Positions 1 through 6,738 are shown, counted from the stretch's first letter. The stretch is 7,222 nucleotides of DNA from an uncultured Opitutia bacterium (GCA_903879465.1 CAIRLQ010000196.1:1-7222), one strand, 5' to 3'. Numbers and translations are program-made. The notes: generated by a model not told the origin, from the letters alone.

Positions 1-1259
1 CGGGCGGTGATATAGCGATGCGAGAGGCGGACGGCGGCCTCGATGGCGGCGTCGGTATATTCGCACTTATGGTGCTCTTCGTACTTCGAGCGGATACCGC
101 GCAGGATAAGCACGGCGTCTTCCGGGGTCGGATCGTCGATTTTGACGGACTGGAAGCGGCGTTCGAGGGCCGCATCCTTCTCGATGTGCTTGCGGAACTC
201 GGAGAGCGTAGTGGCTCCGACGCACTGGATTTCGCCGCGGGAAAGGGCTGGCTTAAGGATGTTGGACGCGTCCATCGCACCTTCGGCGGCGCCGGCACCG
301 ACGATCGTATGCATCTCGTCGATGAAGAGGATGATGTTCTTGGCGCGCTTGATCTCGTCCATGATACCCTTGATGCGCTCTTCGAACTGGCCGCGGTATT
401 TCGTGCCGGCGACCATCAGGGCGAGGTCGAGGGTAATGACCTTACGGTCGAGGAGGATTTCCGGGACGATGCCCGAAGCGATCTCCTGGGCGAGGCCTTC
501 GACGATGGCGGTCTTGCCCACGCCGGCTTCGCCGATGAGGACAGGGTTGTTCTTGGTGCGGCGGCAAAGGATCTGCACCACGCGACGAATCTCTTCCTTA
601 CGGCCGATGACCGGATCGAGTTCGCCAGCCTTGGCGAGTTCGGTGAGATCGCGACCGTAGGTCTTTAGGAGTGAGAGGCGTTCGCCGCGACCAGCACGGG
701 CGCCTTCTTCGCCAGAAGCGCGGCGAGAAGGCGGAGGGGTGTCGTCGGAAGACTCTTCGGAAGGCGGCGGGGACTCGCCATCCTTCTTCTCGGATTCATC
801 GGCGGCGGAAGGATCGATGTCCGCGAGGATCTCCTTGCGACAGCGCTCCAGGTCGACGTCGAGCTGCTGCAAGACGCGGGCGGCGACGCCCTCCCCGTCC
901 TTCAGGAGGCCGAGGAGGATGTGTTCGGTGCCAACGTAAGCATGGCCGAGGGCGCGGGCTTCGGTGACGGCGTGTGCCATGACCTTCTGCACACGGGGCG
1001 TGAGCGGAATCGTATCGGGTGCCTTGGCTTCTTCAGGACCAGGGCCGACCTGCTTCTCAACGGCGCCGCGCACGGTCTTGAGATCGAGGCCCATACGGCC
1101 GAGCACATTGACCGCGACGCCCTCGCCGAGTTTGATCAGCCCGAGCAGAATGTGCTCCGTGCCGACATAGTTGTGATTGAACCGGCGGGCTTCGGCCCGG
1201 GCCAGCTCCACGACCTTGCGGGCGCGGGGAGTGAAATTGTTGTTTTTGTCCTTATCCAT
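1..1259 (-). CDS. clpC: ATP-dependent Clp protease ATP-binding subunit ClpC (3'-truncated by window edge)
   Basis: ClpC is a cytoplasmic Hsp100/AAA+ unfoldase that feeds substrates to the ClpP peptidase. The first 419 residues are visible; the gene runs off the left edge in an open frame. Translation of the reverse strand from ATG at 1259 begins MDKDKNNNFTPRARKVVELA. Two Clp N-domain repeats occupy about residues 9-75 and 86-150, each carrying an identical GTEHILLG (33-40 and 110-117). A Ser/Glu/Asp/Pro-rich linker (about 150-193) leads to AAA domain 1: LDPVIGR (214-220), Walker A GEAGVGKT (243-250), Walker B ILFIDE with D314/E315, and a downstream ALERRF arginine region. The window ends near the expected start of the middle domain, so the M-domain (ClpC versus ClpA) is not seen. 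ClpC is preferred from the double N-repeat and the YEEHHKCEYTDAAIEAA segment. No clear Shine-Dalgarno precedes the ATG. The linker looks longer than usual for ClpC. Family assignment is very secure; the C versus A subtype slightly less so. Confidence 0.95.
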   Translation of the reverse strand, partial: MDKDKNNNFTPRARKVVELARAEARRFNHNYVGTEHILLGLIKLGEGVAVNVLGRMGLDLKTVRGAVEKQVGPGPEEAKAPDTIPLTPRVQKVMAHAVTEARALGHAYVGTEHILLGLLKDGEGVAARVLQQLDVDLERCRKEILADIDPSAADESEKKDGESPPPSEESSDDTPPPSRRASGEEGARAGRGERLSLLKTYGRDLTELAKAGELDPVIGRKEEIRRVVQILCRRTKNNPVLIGEAGVGKTAIVEGLAQEIASGIVPEILLDRKVITLDLALMVAGTKYRGQFEERIKGIMDEIKRAKNIILFIDEMHTIVGAGAAEGAMDASNILKPALSRGEIQCVGATTLSEFRKHIEKDAALERRFQSVKIDDPTPEDAVLILRGIRSKYEEHHKCEYTDAAIEAAVRLSHRYITA

Positions 1260-1281
1260 AAAGTTGGGTTTGGGCTAAACG

Positions 1282-1291
1282 CCCGTACGGG
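1282..1291. promoter_or_regulatory. 10-bp perfect palindrome in the clpC leader
   Basis: CCCGTACGGG is a perfect inverted repeat just downstream of the candidate clpC start point and 23 bases before the ATG. Immediately beside it, GGGC-taaac-GCCC (1272-1284) is a second small inverted repeat sharing bases with it. It could be an operator or a leader hairpin, or chance in GC-rich DNA; no known operator is recognised. Confidence 0.2.
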
Positions 1292-1304
1292 GTTGGTAGC
1301 AGGG

Positions 1305-1332
1305 ACTATGCCCGAACCATGCGGAGGTTCAA
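1305..1332 (-). promoter_or_regulatory. candidate sigma70-like promoter of clpC
   Basis: Read on the minus strand, TTGAAC (1332-1327, 4 of 6 matches to TTGACA) is followed after a 16-bp spacer by CATAGT (1310-1305, 4 of 6 matches to TATAAT). Transcription would start near 1298, leaving a leader of about 40 bases before the clpC ATG. Position and spacing are plausible, but the match is moderate and the organism's promoter consensus is unknown. Confidence 0.3.
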
Positions 1333-1401
1333 GCGTTCCCCCGAAGTTGGTAATAACCCTGCCTTTTGACTTTGCCAGCGGAGCCGCCCGACTGTTTCTT
1401 C

Positions 1402-2415
1402 ATGCATAAAACCATGGGTATCAGCATGCAAGCGGCGGGCCAGGCCCTCCAAGACCTCATCAAAGGTCTCAAAGGGCGAAAAGTCGCCGTATTAGGCCAT
1501 ATGCGCCCCGATGGCGACTGCATCGGCTCGCAGACCGCCCTCTGCCGGATACTCCTAGCCGAAGGAGTCGACGCGATTTGCGTGAACCGCGACCGCATCC
1601 CCCCGAATCTTGTCCCCTACGCCGAAGGCGTGAAGTTCGTCAAAGCCGCCGATTATGACACGACCGACCGCGTCGCTGTCACGGTCGACTGTGCCGATGC
1701 GTCTCGGGTAGGGACGGAACTGCTCAGCAAGTTCCCTCAAGGTGTCTTGGCTAACATCGACCACCACGCCTCCAATCCCGACTACGCCCAGATCAATATC
1801 GTCGTGCGCGAAGCCGCGGCGACCTGCCACATCCTCGCCGCCGGCGCGCTCGCCGAAGGGCTGGCGGTCGATGCAATCACCGCCAAGGCCCTACACCTCG
1901 GCATCCTGACGGACACCGGCCGCTTCTGCTACCGGAGCACCACGGCCGATGTCTTCGCCATCATCGCCGAGCTCGTGCGCCGAGGTGCCGATCCCGCCGA
2001 AGCTAATTACAGGGTCTTCGAACAGGAGAGTCGCGGCAAACTTGAGCTCACGAAACGCTTCCTGAATACCATCCTCTTCCATGAAGACGGGAAGATCTGT
2101 TCAGGTGAACTCACCCAGGCGGATTACATCGCGACCGGCACCTCGAAAGAAGACAAGGAAGGGCTCGTCGAATTCCCCCGCTCCGTCGAAGGCGTCGAGA
2201 TCGCCGTACTCATGGAAGAAGGCGTCGACGGCATCCGCGGCAGCCTCCGGGGCCGCGACCCGAAGCTCCGCCTCGACCTCTGTGCGGGTAAACTTAACGG
2301 CGGCGGCCACATGCTCGCCGCCGGCTTCAATATGCAAGGCTGCCGGTTGCCGCAGGACCGCGAAAAGATCCTCGGGATCGTCATCGCCCACTATCGCGAA
2401 TATTCCGCGAAATGA
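1402..2415 (+). CDS. nrnA: DHH/DHHA1 phosphoesterase, NrnA-type nanoRNase / pAp phosphatase
   Basis: NrnA-type DHH phosphoesterases degrade 2-5 nt RNA fragments to mononucleotides and dephosphorylate 3'-phosphoadenosine 5'-phosphate in the cytoplasm. From ATG 1402 the protein has 337 residues, close to the usual 310-340. All motifs for the Mn-dependent site are visible: HMRPDGDCIGS (33-43), VDCAD (95-99), the family-naming DHH in NIDHHASN (118-125), and GILTDTGRF (167-175). The C-terminal DHHA1 substrate-binding domain carries NGGGH (299-303). Start choice is uncertain: ATGs at 1402, 1414 and 1426 are in frame and none has a clear Shine-Dalgarno; ATG 1426 (329 residues) would fit the usual N-terminal length of the family at least as well. 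The stop overlaps the truB start (ATGA, 2412-2415), implying an operon and probable translational coupling. In many bacteria this gene sits between rbfA and truB; here rbfA is absent and divergent clpC lies upstream. Family assignment is secure; exact substrate range is inferred. Confidence 0.92.
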   Translation: MHKTMGISMQAAGQALQDLIKGLKGRKVAVLGHMRPDGDCIGSQTALCRILLAEGVDAICVNRDRIPPNLVPYAEGVKFVKAADYDTTDRVAVTVDCADASRVGTELLSKFPQGVLANIDHHASNPDYAQINIVVREAAATCHILAAGALAEGLAVDAITAKALHLGILTDTGRFCYRSTTADVFAIIAELVRRGADPAEANYRVFEQESRGKLELTKRFLNTILFHEDGKICSGELTQADYIATGTSKEDKEGLVEFPRSVEGVEIAVLMEEGVDGIRGSLRGRDPKLRLDLCAGKLNGGGHMLAAGFNMQGCRLPQDREKILGIVIAHYREYSAK

Positions 2416-3137
2416 GCGAGCCCATCGCCGAGCCCTCGGGCGTGCTCCTAGTCGATAAGCCGCAGGGCATTACCTCGCACGACGTCGTGGACAGCGTGCG
2501 CAGACTCTACTGCACCCGTCGCGTCGGACACGCCGGCACGCTCGACCCGATGGCGACGGGGCTGCTCATCCTGCTCGTCGGCAAAGCCACCAAGGCCTCG
2601 GACCAGTTGATGGCGCAGGACAAAGAATACCTCGGTGAAGTAACGCTCGGGGTCGTCACCGATACGCAGGACGCCGAAGGCGAGACGCTGGAGACAAACC
2701 CCGTTCCGGAAATCACCGAAGCACAGGTGCGCGCCGCCCTCGCCACGATGCTCGGCGATCAGTTGCAGATTCCGCCGATGCACTCGGCCAAGAAAATCGG
2801 CGGCCAGAAGCTTTATGACCTCGCACGCAAGGGCATCGAGGTCGTCCGTGAGCCCCGCGCGATCAGTATTTCGGAATTCGAGTTACTTTCCTGGCACAGC
2901 CCCAAAATCGGCTTCCGGGTTCGTTGCACCAAGGGCACCTACGTTCGCACAATCGCCTTCGATCTCGGCCGAAAGCTCGGCCCGGGAGCCCACCTCTCGA
3001 TGCTCCGCCGCACCCGCTCCGGCAAACTCGACCTCGCCCGTGGCCACACCCTGCCCACCCTCGGCGCGATGAGCGACGACCAACTCCTCGCCGCCCTGGT
3101 ACCAACGCAGGAAGCCATCGGGGCCGCCCAAGGATGA
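2412..3137 (+). CDS. truB: tRNA pseudouridine(55) synthase TruB
   Basis: TruB isomerises U55 in the T-arm of nearly all elongator tRNAs to pseudouridine and also acts as a tRNA chaperone. The 241-residue protein shows the family motifs in order: GVLLVDKPQGITSHD (10-24), the catalytic loop VGHAGTLDPMATG with nucleophile D45, the KEY tyrosine (Y73), PPMHSAKKIGGQKLYDLAR (121-139), and the CTKGTYVRTIAFDLG signature (172-186). It ends soon after the catalytic core, so it lacks the C-terminal PUA domain of the 314-residue E. coli enzyme; short TruB forms are known in several phyla. The ATG at 2412 overlaps the nrnA stop by four bases, and the TGA overlaps the ribF start by four bases (3134-3137), which fixes both starts and argues for one coupled transcript. 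No Shine-Dalgarno is visible before the start. Assignment is very secure. Confidence 0.96.
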   Translation: MSEPIAEPSGVLLVDKPQGITSHDVVDSVRRLYCTRRVGHAGTLDPMATGLLILLVGKATKASDQLMAQDKEYLGEVTLGVVTDTQDAEGETLETNPVPEITEAQVRAALATMLGDQLQIPPMHSAKKIGGQKLYDLARKGIEVVREPRAISISEFELLSWHSPKIGFRVRCTKGTYVRTIAFDLGRKLGPGAHLSMLRRTRSGKLDLARGHTLPTLGAMSDDQLLAALVPTQEAIGAAQG

Positions 3138-4039
3138 GCGTCGAGCCTTCCATCCACCTTGCCATCGGCGCCTTTGACGGCGTCCACCTAGGCCATCGCG
3201 CAGTCCTCCATTCCGCCCGCGAGGCCGCCCGGGCGGACGGAGGCATCGTCGGCGTACTCACCTACGACCCACACCCGAGCAAGGTCCTGCGACCGGAGGC
3301 GGCGGTCCCGCTGATCTTCACGCGCGCCCAGAAGGACGACCGACTGACCGAAGCTGGAGCGCAGCTGATCCACCACGAGAAGTTCGATCGCGCGCATGCC
3401 GGCATCGAGGCCGCGGACTTCCCGAAGTGGCTGAAGCAGACCTTCCCTCACCTGAAGTCGCTCCACGTCGGTTCCAATTTCCAATACGGCCGCGGCCGCG
3501 CCGGCAACGGCGAGACGCTCATCGCGCATGGCGCCGCCGAAGGGCTGGGTGTAAGGCTCGTCTCGGCGGTCGGCCTCGGCGATGAGACCGTGAGCAGCTC
3601 ACGCATTCGCCAGTGCCTCGCCTCCGGCGACCTCGACCTCGCGAACGCAATGCTACTGCGGCCTTACGAAGCAGAAGGCACGATCATCGGCGGGCGCCGA
3701 CTTGGCCGTACCATCGGCTTCCCGACGGTGAACATCGCCTGGGAGCCCGAGCTCAAGCCCGCCTTCGGCGTCTACGCCGTCGAAGTCATCTTCGAGGGAG
3801 AAGCAATGCCCGCCGTGGCCAACTACGGACAACGTCCCACCGTCGAAAGCGGCCCGGTCGCCCCTCTACTCGAAGCGCACGTCCTGCGCGGTACGGCGCC
3901 GACCACCGGAGATGCCGTGCGCATCCGCTGGGTCCGGCGCCTCCGCTCCGAACAGAAGTTTGCCGACCTCGCCGCCTTGCAGGCGCAAATCGCCAAGGAC
4001 TCAGCACAGGCCAAGCAAGCGCTGGGCTTACTGGGCTAG
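3134..4039 (+). CDS. ribF: bifunctional riboflavin kinase / FAD synthetase RibF
   Basis: RibF phosphorylates riboflavin to FMN (C-terminal kinase) and adenylylates FMN to FAD (N-terminal nucleotidyltransferase). The 301-residue product from ATG 3134 is near the usual 300-315. The N-terminal domain has the HxGH-type nucleotide site GAFDGVHLGH (12-21), TYDPHP (43-48), GSNFQYGRGRAGN (113-125) and VSSSRIR (153-159). The riboflavin kinase domain begins near 177 with GGRRLGRTIGFPTVNI (186-201), containing the metal/ATP-binding PTxN (197-200), then FGVYAVEV (211-218), NYGQRPT (230-236) and the probable catalytic base E247 in LEAHV. An open frame extends upstream to 2924, but that part only shadows truB; ATG 3134 overlaps the truB stop and matches the family N-terminus. 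It is the last gene of the nrnA-truB-ribF cluster. Its last 12 bases overlap the end of the convergent beta-helix gene, with no intrinsic terminator between them. Confidence 0.96.
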   Translation: MSVEPSIHLAIGAFDGVHLGHRAVLHSAREAARADGGIVGVLTYDPHPSKVLRPEAAVPLIFTRAQKDDRLTEAGAQLIHHEKFDRAHAGIEAADFPKWLKQTFPHLKSLHVGSNFQYGRGRAGNGETLIAHGAAEGLGVRLVSAVGLGDETVSSSRIRQCLASGDLDLANAMLLRPYEAEGTIIGGRRLGRTIGFPTVNIAWEPELKPAFGVYAVEVIFEGEAMPAVANYGQRPTVESGPVAPLLEAHVLRGTAPTTGDAVRIRWVRRLRSEQKFADLAALQAQIAKDSAQAKQALGLLG

Positions 4040-5194
4040 CCGCGAGCGATATTCCAAAGGCACCAATGATTCGATGAGCGCCTGTCGTTCGGCCGGAGCA
4101 CCATCGGTCTCGACCTTGCCGCCCGACTTCAGCTCATCGCCTTCCAAGGTGAAGCGACGGGCGAAAAGCGCGGCTTCCTTGGCGACGGACACGGAACCCT
4201 TCGATCCCTCGCGATGGATGAGTACGTTGTCCAGGCGCAGTTCGCTGTGTTGATCTTTGCCGCCAGAGACCTGCAAGGCGTGCTCCGAGGACGATAGCAC
4301 GACCGCATCCGAGACTGCATATCGTCCGTCATTCAGGAAGTAGAGGTCAAACGCCAGATTGTCGGCCAGGAAAACATGGCGGTAGGTTGTCTTGGCGGCC
4401 ACCGTATCCGTGATGCCGGTGCTGTTGCCTATAGCGACCAGCCCATCGACGCGATATTCCGCGGACTCGTGAGCACTGACGCCATCGTCACCGCACTCGA
4501 TGGCGCGGATGTTTTCGAATACCACGTCACGGCAATCGCCGTGGATATTAAAACCGTCATTATGTGGGTGCGTCGCCGTGATATTCCGAATCACCAAATG
4601 GGCATTAGCCCCGCCCAAGCCGACCCCGACCGAACGCACTGGAACGAAAATCCGTGCGTCCGTGAGTTTCTGTCCGGCCGGAAGTCGGATGAAGAATGAA
4701 CCGAAGATTTGGTTCGCCACCGCCTTATCCCGGGCATGGTCCTGCACGAACGTCCACTCTCCAGCTTGCAGGTCTTCAGCTTTCTTGAACGGCGCCTTCT
4801 TCCCCTTGGAGGTGCGACCCATATGATTCATCTTTCCATCCCAAAGGAAGAACCAGCGCATGATGATCGGGTCATCCAGGCGGGTCAGCAGTTTCGAGGC
4901 CTCGAAGAGCCCGGGCGAAACCTCCGTCCACTGCTTAGGGTCGAGCGGATCAGAGCCCTCCAGCGTAGCGCCATGGCCGTCGAGCGTGATCGGCTTACCC
5001 AGCTCACCCTTCTTGCCATAGAAGCCTGCGTAATCGCGATACACGATAGGCTGGAGATGAATCGTGTCTCCCGGCTGCGCTAGTTTGATGGCCGCGGCGA
5101 TGGTCTTTACGTCCTCGCCTACATGGATATCTCGAGCTGAAACAGCCAATGTGGCGGCAAGTATTCCGCCCAAAATCCACAGGAACGGCTTCAT
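4028..5194 (-). CDS. secreted right-handed parallel beta-helix repeat protein, substrate unknown
   Basis: A 388-residue protein starting MKPFLWILGGILAATLAVSA, a classical Sec signal peptide with probable cleavage near residue 20 (no lipobox cysteine), so it is exported to the periplasm or outside. Residues 23-80 resemble the N-terminal cap of DUF1565/pectate-lyase-like beta-helix proteins (an AIKLAQPGDTIHL segment, then GKPITLDG). Residues about 100-185 form an insert with GEWTFV and FFIRLPAGQ. Regular helix rungs follow from about 199: HLVIRNITATHPHNDGFNIH, DVVFENIRAIECGDDGVSAH, then less regular turns to about 350. D213 and D236/D237 sit one rung apart, recalling glycoside hydrolase 28 acidic residues, but the usual GHG histidine motif is not seen. 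No enzyme activity can be assigned. The ATG at 5194 overlaps the mpl stop (ATGA, 5191-5194), which selects this start over upstream in-frame codons and suggests cotranscription with mpl. Its 3' end overlaps ribF tail to tail. The fold is confident; the function is not. Confidence 0.88.
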   Translation of the reverse strand: MKPFLWILGGILAATLAVSARDIHVGEDVKTIAAAIKLAQPGDTIHLQPIVYRDYAGFYGKKGELGKPITLDGHGATLEGSDPLDPKQWTEVSPGLFEASKLLTRLDDPIIMRWFFLWDGKMNHMGRTSKGKKAPFKKAEDLQAGEWTFVQDHARDKAVANQIFGSFFIRLPAGQKLTDARIFVPVRSVGVGLGGANAHLVIRNITATHPHNDGFNIHGDCRDVVFENIRAIECGDDGVSAHESAEYRVDGLVAIGNSTGITDTVAAKTTYRHVFLADNLAFDLYFLNDGRYAVSDAVVLSSSEHALQVSGGKDQHSELRLDNVLIHREGSKGSVSVAKEAALFARRFTLEGDELKSGGKVETDGAPAERQALIESLVPLEYRSRLAQ

Positions 5195-6609
5195 GAGGCA
5201 ACAGCTTGTGCGAACTTCTTGATGATACCACCGAAGGCACCATTCGAGAAGAAGATGATGCAACGCGGCGACTTATCCGATTTCACGAGGTCGGTGAGCT
5301 CGGCGAGTAAGGCGTCGTTGGAAGCCGACGCGAAACCCTTCTTGCCGGCAGCAGTGATCGCCGTGGCCACGCCTTCGCTGTCGAAGCGTTCTTCACCGAG
5401 TTTATCGGCCCGATGAGGCGGTGCCAGAAAGACCTCGTCGGCCTTCTTAAGCGCCTCACGGAAGGCATCCTGCATCACCTTGCGGGCGGCGGTGTTGCTG
5501 CGTGGCTCGAAGCAAGCGACGAGGCGGTGTTTCGGATAACGCGCCCGGAGAGATTCAATCGTCAAATCAAGAGCCGTCGGGTGGTGACCGAAATCTTCGA
5601 TTACCGTGAGTTCAGGACGGTCAACGAGCACCTGCTGCCGGCGCTGTACGCCTTGAAACTTATCCAATGCATCGAGCTTTAGCTTCGTCGGATCCTTGGC
5701 ATCAAGCAGCAGACCAGAAGAGACGGCGGCCATGGCGGCATTGCGGGCATTAAAGAGGCCCGGCAAGGCCCACTTCACCCTTCCCCACACCTTGCCCTTC
5801 CAGAGCAAGGTGAAAGACGAGCCCGTCGGCGATTCCTGGAAGTCGGCGATGACCGCGTCGTTGGTGGAATCCGTGCCCACGCACACGACCGGCGCCCAGG
5901 TGACGTTCTTCACCAGACCGAGGACGTTGGCATCATCGCCGTTGGCGACGATTGCGCCGTCTCTCGGGACGATCCGGATCACATGCGAGAACGTGCGCAG
6001 GACGTCGTCGAGGTCACGGAAGATATCAGCGTGATCGAACTCGCAGTTATTGATCGCGAGCACGTGCGGCAGGTACTGAATGAACTTGCTGCGCTTATCG
6101 AAGAACGCCGTGTCGTATTCGTCGCCCTCGATGACAAAAGGACCCCCCTTCTTGCCAGGATGGGAAGAGTCCGGGAGGTCGCGCGGGACGCCACCGACGA
6201 GCCAGCCCGGTTCGGCGCCGTTGGCCTTGAGCAGCACTGCCGCCATGCAGGTCGTGGTTGTCTTGCCGTGCGTGCCTGCGACGACGACGTTGCGGCGTTC
6301 GTTTAACAGGCGAGTGCGCAGAAGTTCAGGTAGCGAGATATAAGGCTGGGTGCGAGCTTCGAGCAGCCATTCCACTTCGGGATGTCCACGTGAAGCGACG
6401 TTACCGACGACGACGAGATCGGGCTTCAGTTGGGCAAGACGTTCGGCGGACCATCCTTCGAGAATCTCGACGCCTGCGCCGCGCAAGTGATCAGACATCG
6501 GAGGATAGATGCCCGTATCGGATCCCATGACCTCATGGCCTAGGGCGCGCATCAGCAAGGCGGCGTTCCCCATCGCCGTGCCACAGATGCCCATGAAATA
6601 GATGCGCAT
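5191..6609 (-). CDS. mpl: UDP-N-acetylmuramate:L-alanyl-gamma-D-glutamyl-meso-diaminopimelate ligase Mpl
   Basis: Mpl is a cytoplasmic Mur ligase that attaches recycled tripeptide L-Ala-gamma-D-Glu-meso-Dap to UDP-MurNAc, saving cell-wall peptide. The 472-residue product compares with 457 in E. coli. The N-terminal Rossmann domain begins MRIYFMGICGTAMGN with GSD (29-31) and YPPMS (35-39). The ATP P-loop is AGTHGKTTTT (111-120). The strongly diagnostic EGDEYDTAFFDKRSKF (161-176) and NNCEFDHADIF (187-197) match Mpl rather than MurC. The C-terminal domain shows EDFGHHPTA, CFEPRSNTAARK and, near the end, FSNGAFGGI. The frame stays open 16 codons upstream, but ATG 6609 matches the family start exactly. 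No Shine-Dalgarno is visible; a GC-rich segment able to form alternative small hairpins lies directly before the ATG. It implies meso-Dap peptidoglycan and murein recycling. The stop overlaps the start of the secreted beta-helix gene, its probable operon partner. Confidence 0.96.
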   Translation of the reverse strand: MRIYFMGICGTAMGNAALLMRALGHEVMGSDTGIYPPMSDHLRGAGVEILEGWSAERLAQLKPDLVVVGNVASRGHPEVEWLLEARTQPYISLPELLRTRLLNERRNVVVAGTHGKTTTTCMAAVLLKANGAEPGWLVGGVPRDLPDSSHPGKKGGPFVIEGDEYDTAFFDKRSKFIQYLPHVLAINNCEFDHADIFRDLDDVLRTFSHVIRIVPRDGAIVANGDDANVLGLVKNVTWAPVVCVGTDSTNDAVIADFQESPTGSSFTLLWKGKVWGRVKWALPGLFNARNAAMAAVSSGLLLDAKDPTKLKLDALDKFQGVQRRQQVLVDRPELTVIEDFGHHPTALDLTIESLRARYPKHRLVACFEPRSNTAARKVMQDAFREALKKADEVFLAPPHRADKLGEERFDSEGVATAITAAGKKGFASASNDALLAELTDLVKSDKSPRCIIFFSNGAFGGIIKKFAQAVAS

Positions 6610-6610
6610 A

Positions 6611-6635
6611 GGGCAGATAAAAGCCCGGACAGGGC
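6611..6635 (-). promoter_or_regulatory. small alternative-hairpin segment directly before mpl
   Basis: On the minus strand the mpl leader reads GCCC (6635-6632), UGUCC, GGGC (6626-6623), UUUUAUCU, GCCC (6614-6611), then one base before the ATG. The central GGGC can pair with either flanking GCCC. The first pairing is followed by four U residues and resembles a weak terminator; the second would cover the ribosome-entry region. Stems are only 4 bp, so the structure may not be stable. Function is speculative. Confidence 0.2.
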
Positions 6636-6678
6636 GGAGGGCGAGAAAGTTAGGCAATCGGACGGACGGGCAAACAGG

Positions 6679-6712
6679 AGGACCCCGGTCACCATGCGGC
6701 GGCCGGGGTCCT
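6679..6712 (-). terminator. strong hairpin, probable hpf transcription terminator
   Basis: AGGACCCCGG (6679-6688) and CCGGGGTCCT (6703-6712) form a perfect 10-bp stem, with partial further pairing inside down to a 4-base loop at 6694-6697. On the minus strand it is followed by CCTGTTTGCC, a poor U-tract, so it may be a weak or Rho-assisted terminator, an mRNA-stabilising end, or part of the mpl leader. It lies 177 bases beyond the hpf stop and 69 bases before mpl. The plus-strand reading has no better U-run, so minus orientation is preferred from context. Confidence 0.45.
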
Positions 6713-6738
6713 GTACCTACCTTTGACTGTGCTTTCTT

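Larger units (their letters stand above)
1260..1401. other. divergent intergenic region between clpC and nrnA
   Basis: This 142-bp spacer separates two genes reading away from each other, so it should hold promoters for both. For clpC a candidate sigma70-like pair is visible (separate entry). For nrnA only weak signals are seen: TGG-TAATAA (1348-1356, extended -10 style) and a lone TTGACT (1366-1371) with no matching -10. A CIRCE-type (TTAGCACTC/GAGTGCTAA) heat-shock operator was looked for and not found. No remnant of rbfA or infB coding sequence was recognised. The in-frame TTG at 1366 could formally extend NrnA, but the added residues do not resemble the family. Confidence 0.6.

Noticed and set aside
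18..1409. Long plus-strand open frames opposite clpC (for example 18-668 and 921-1409)
   Set aside because: They are antisense shadows of clpC, whose minus-strand translation shows every ClpC motif; the plus-strand products resemble no family.
2924..3133. 70-residue upstream extension of the RibF frame
   Set aside because: It lies entirely inside truB in another frame, is Arg/Pro-rich, and the RibF family start is matched by ATG 3134 at the ATGA overlap.
4376..6306. Plus-strand open frames opposite the beta-helix gene and mpl
   Set aside because: They are shadows produced by GC-rich codon bias; the minus-strand products have clear family motifs.
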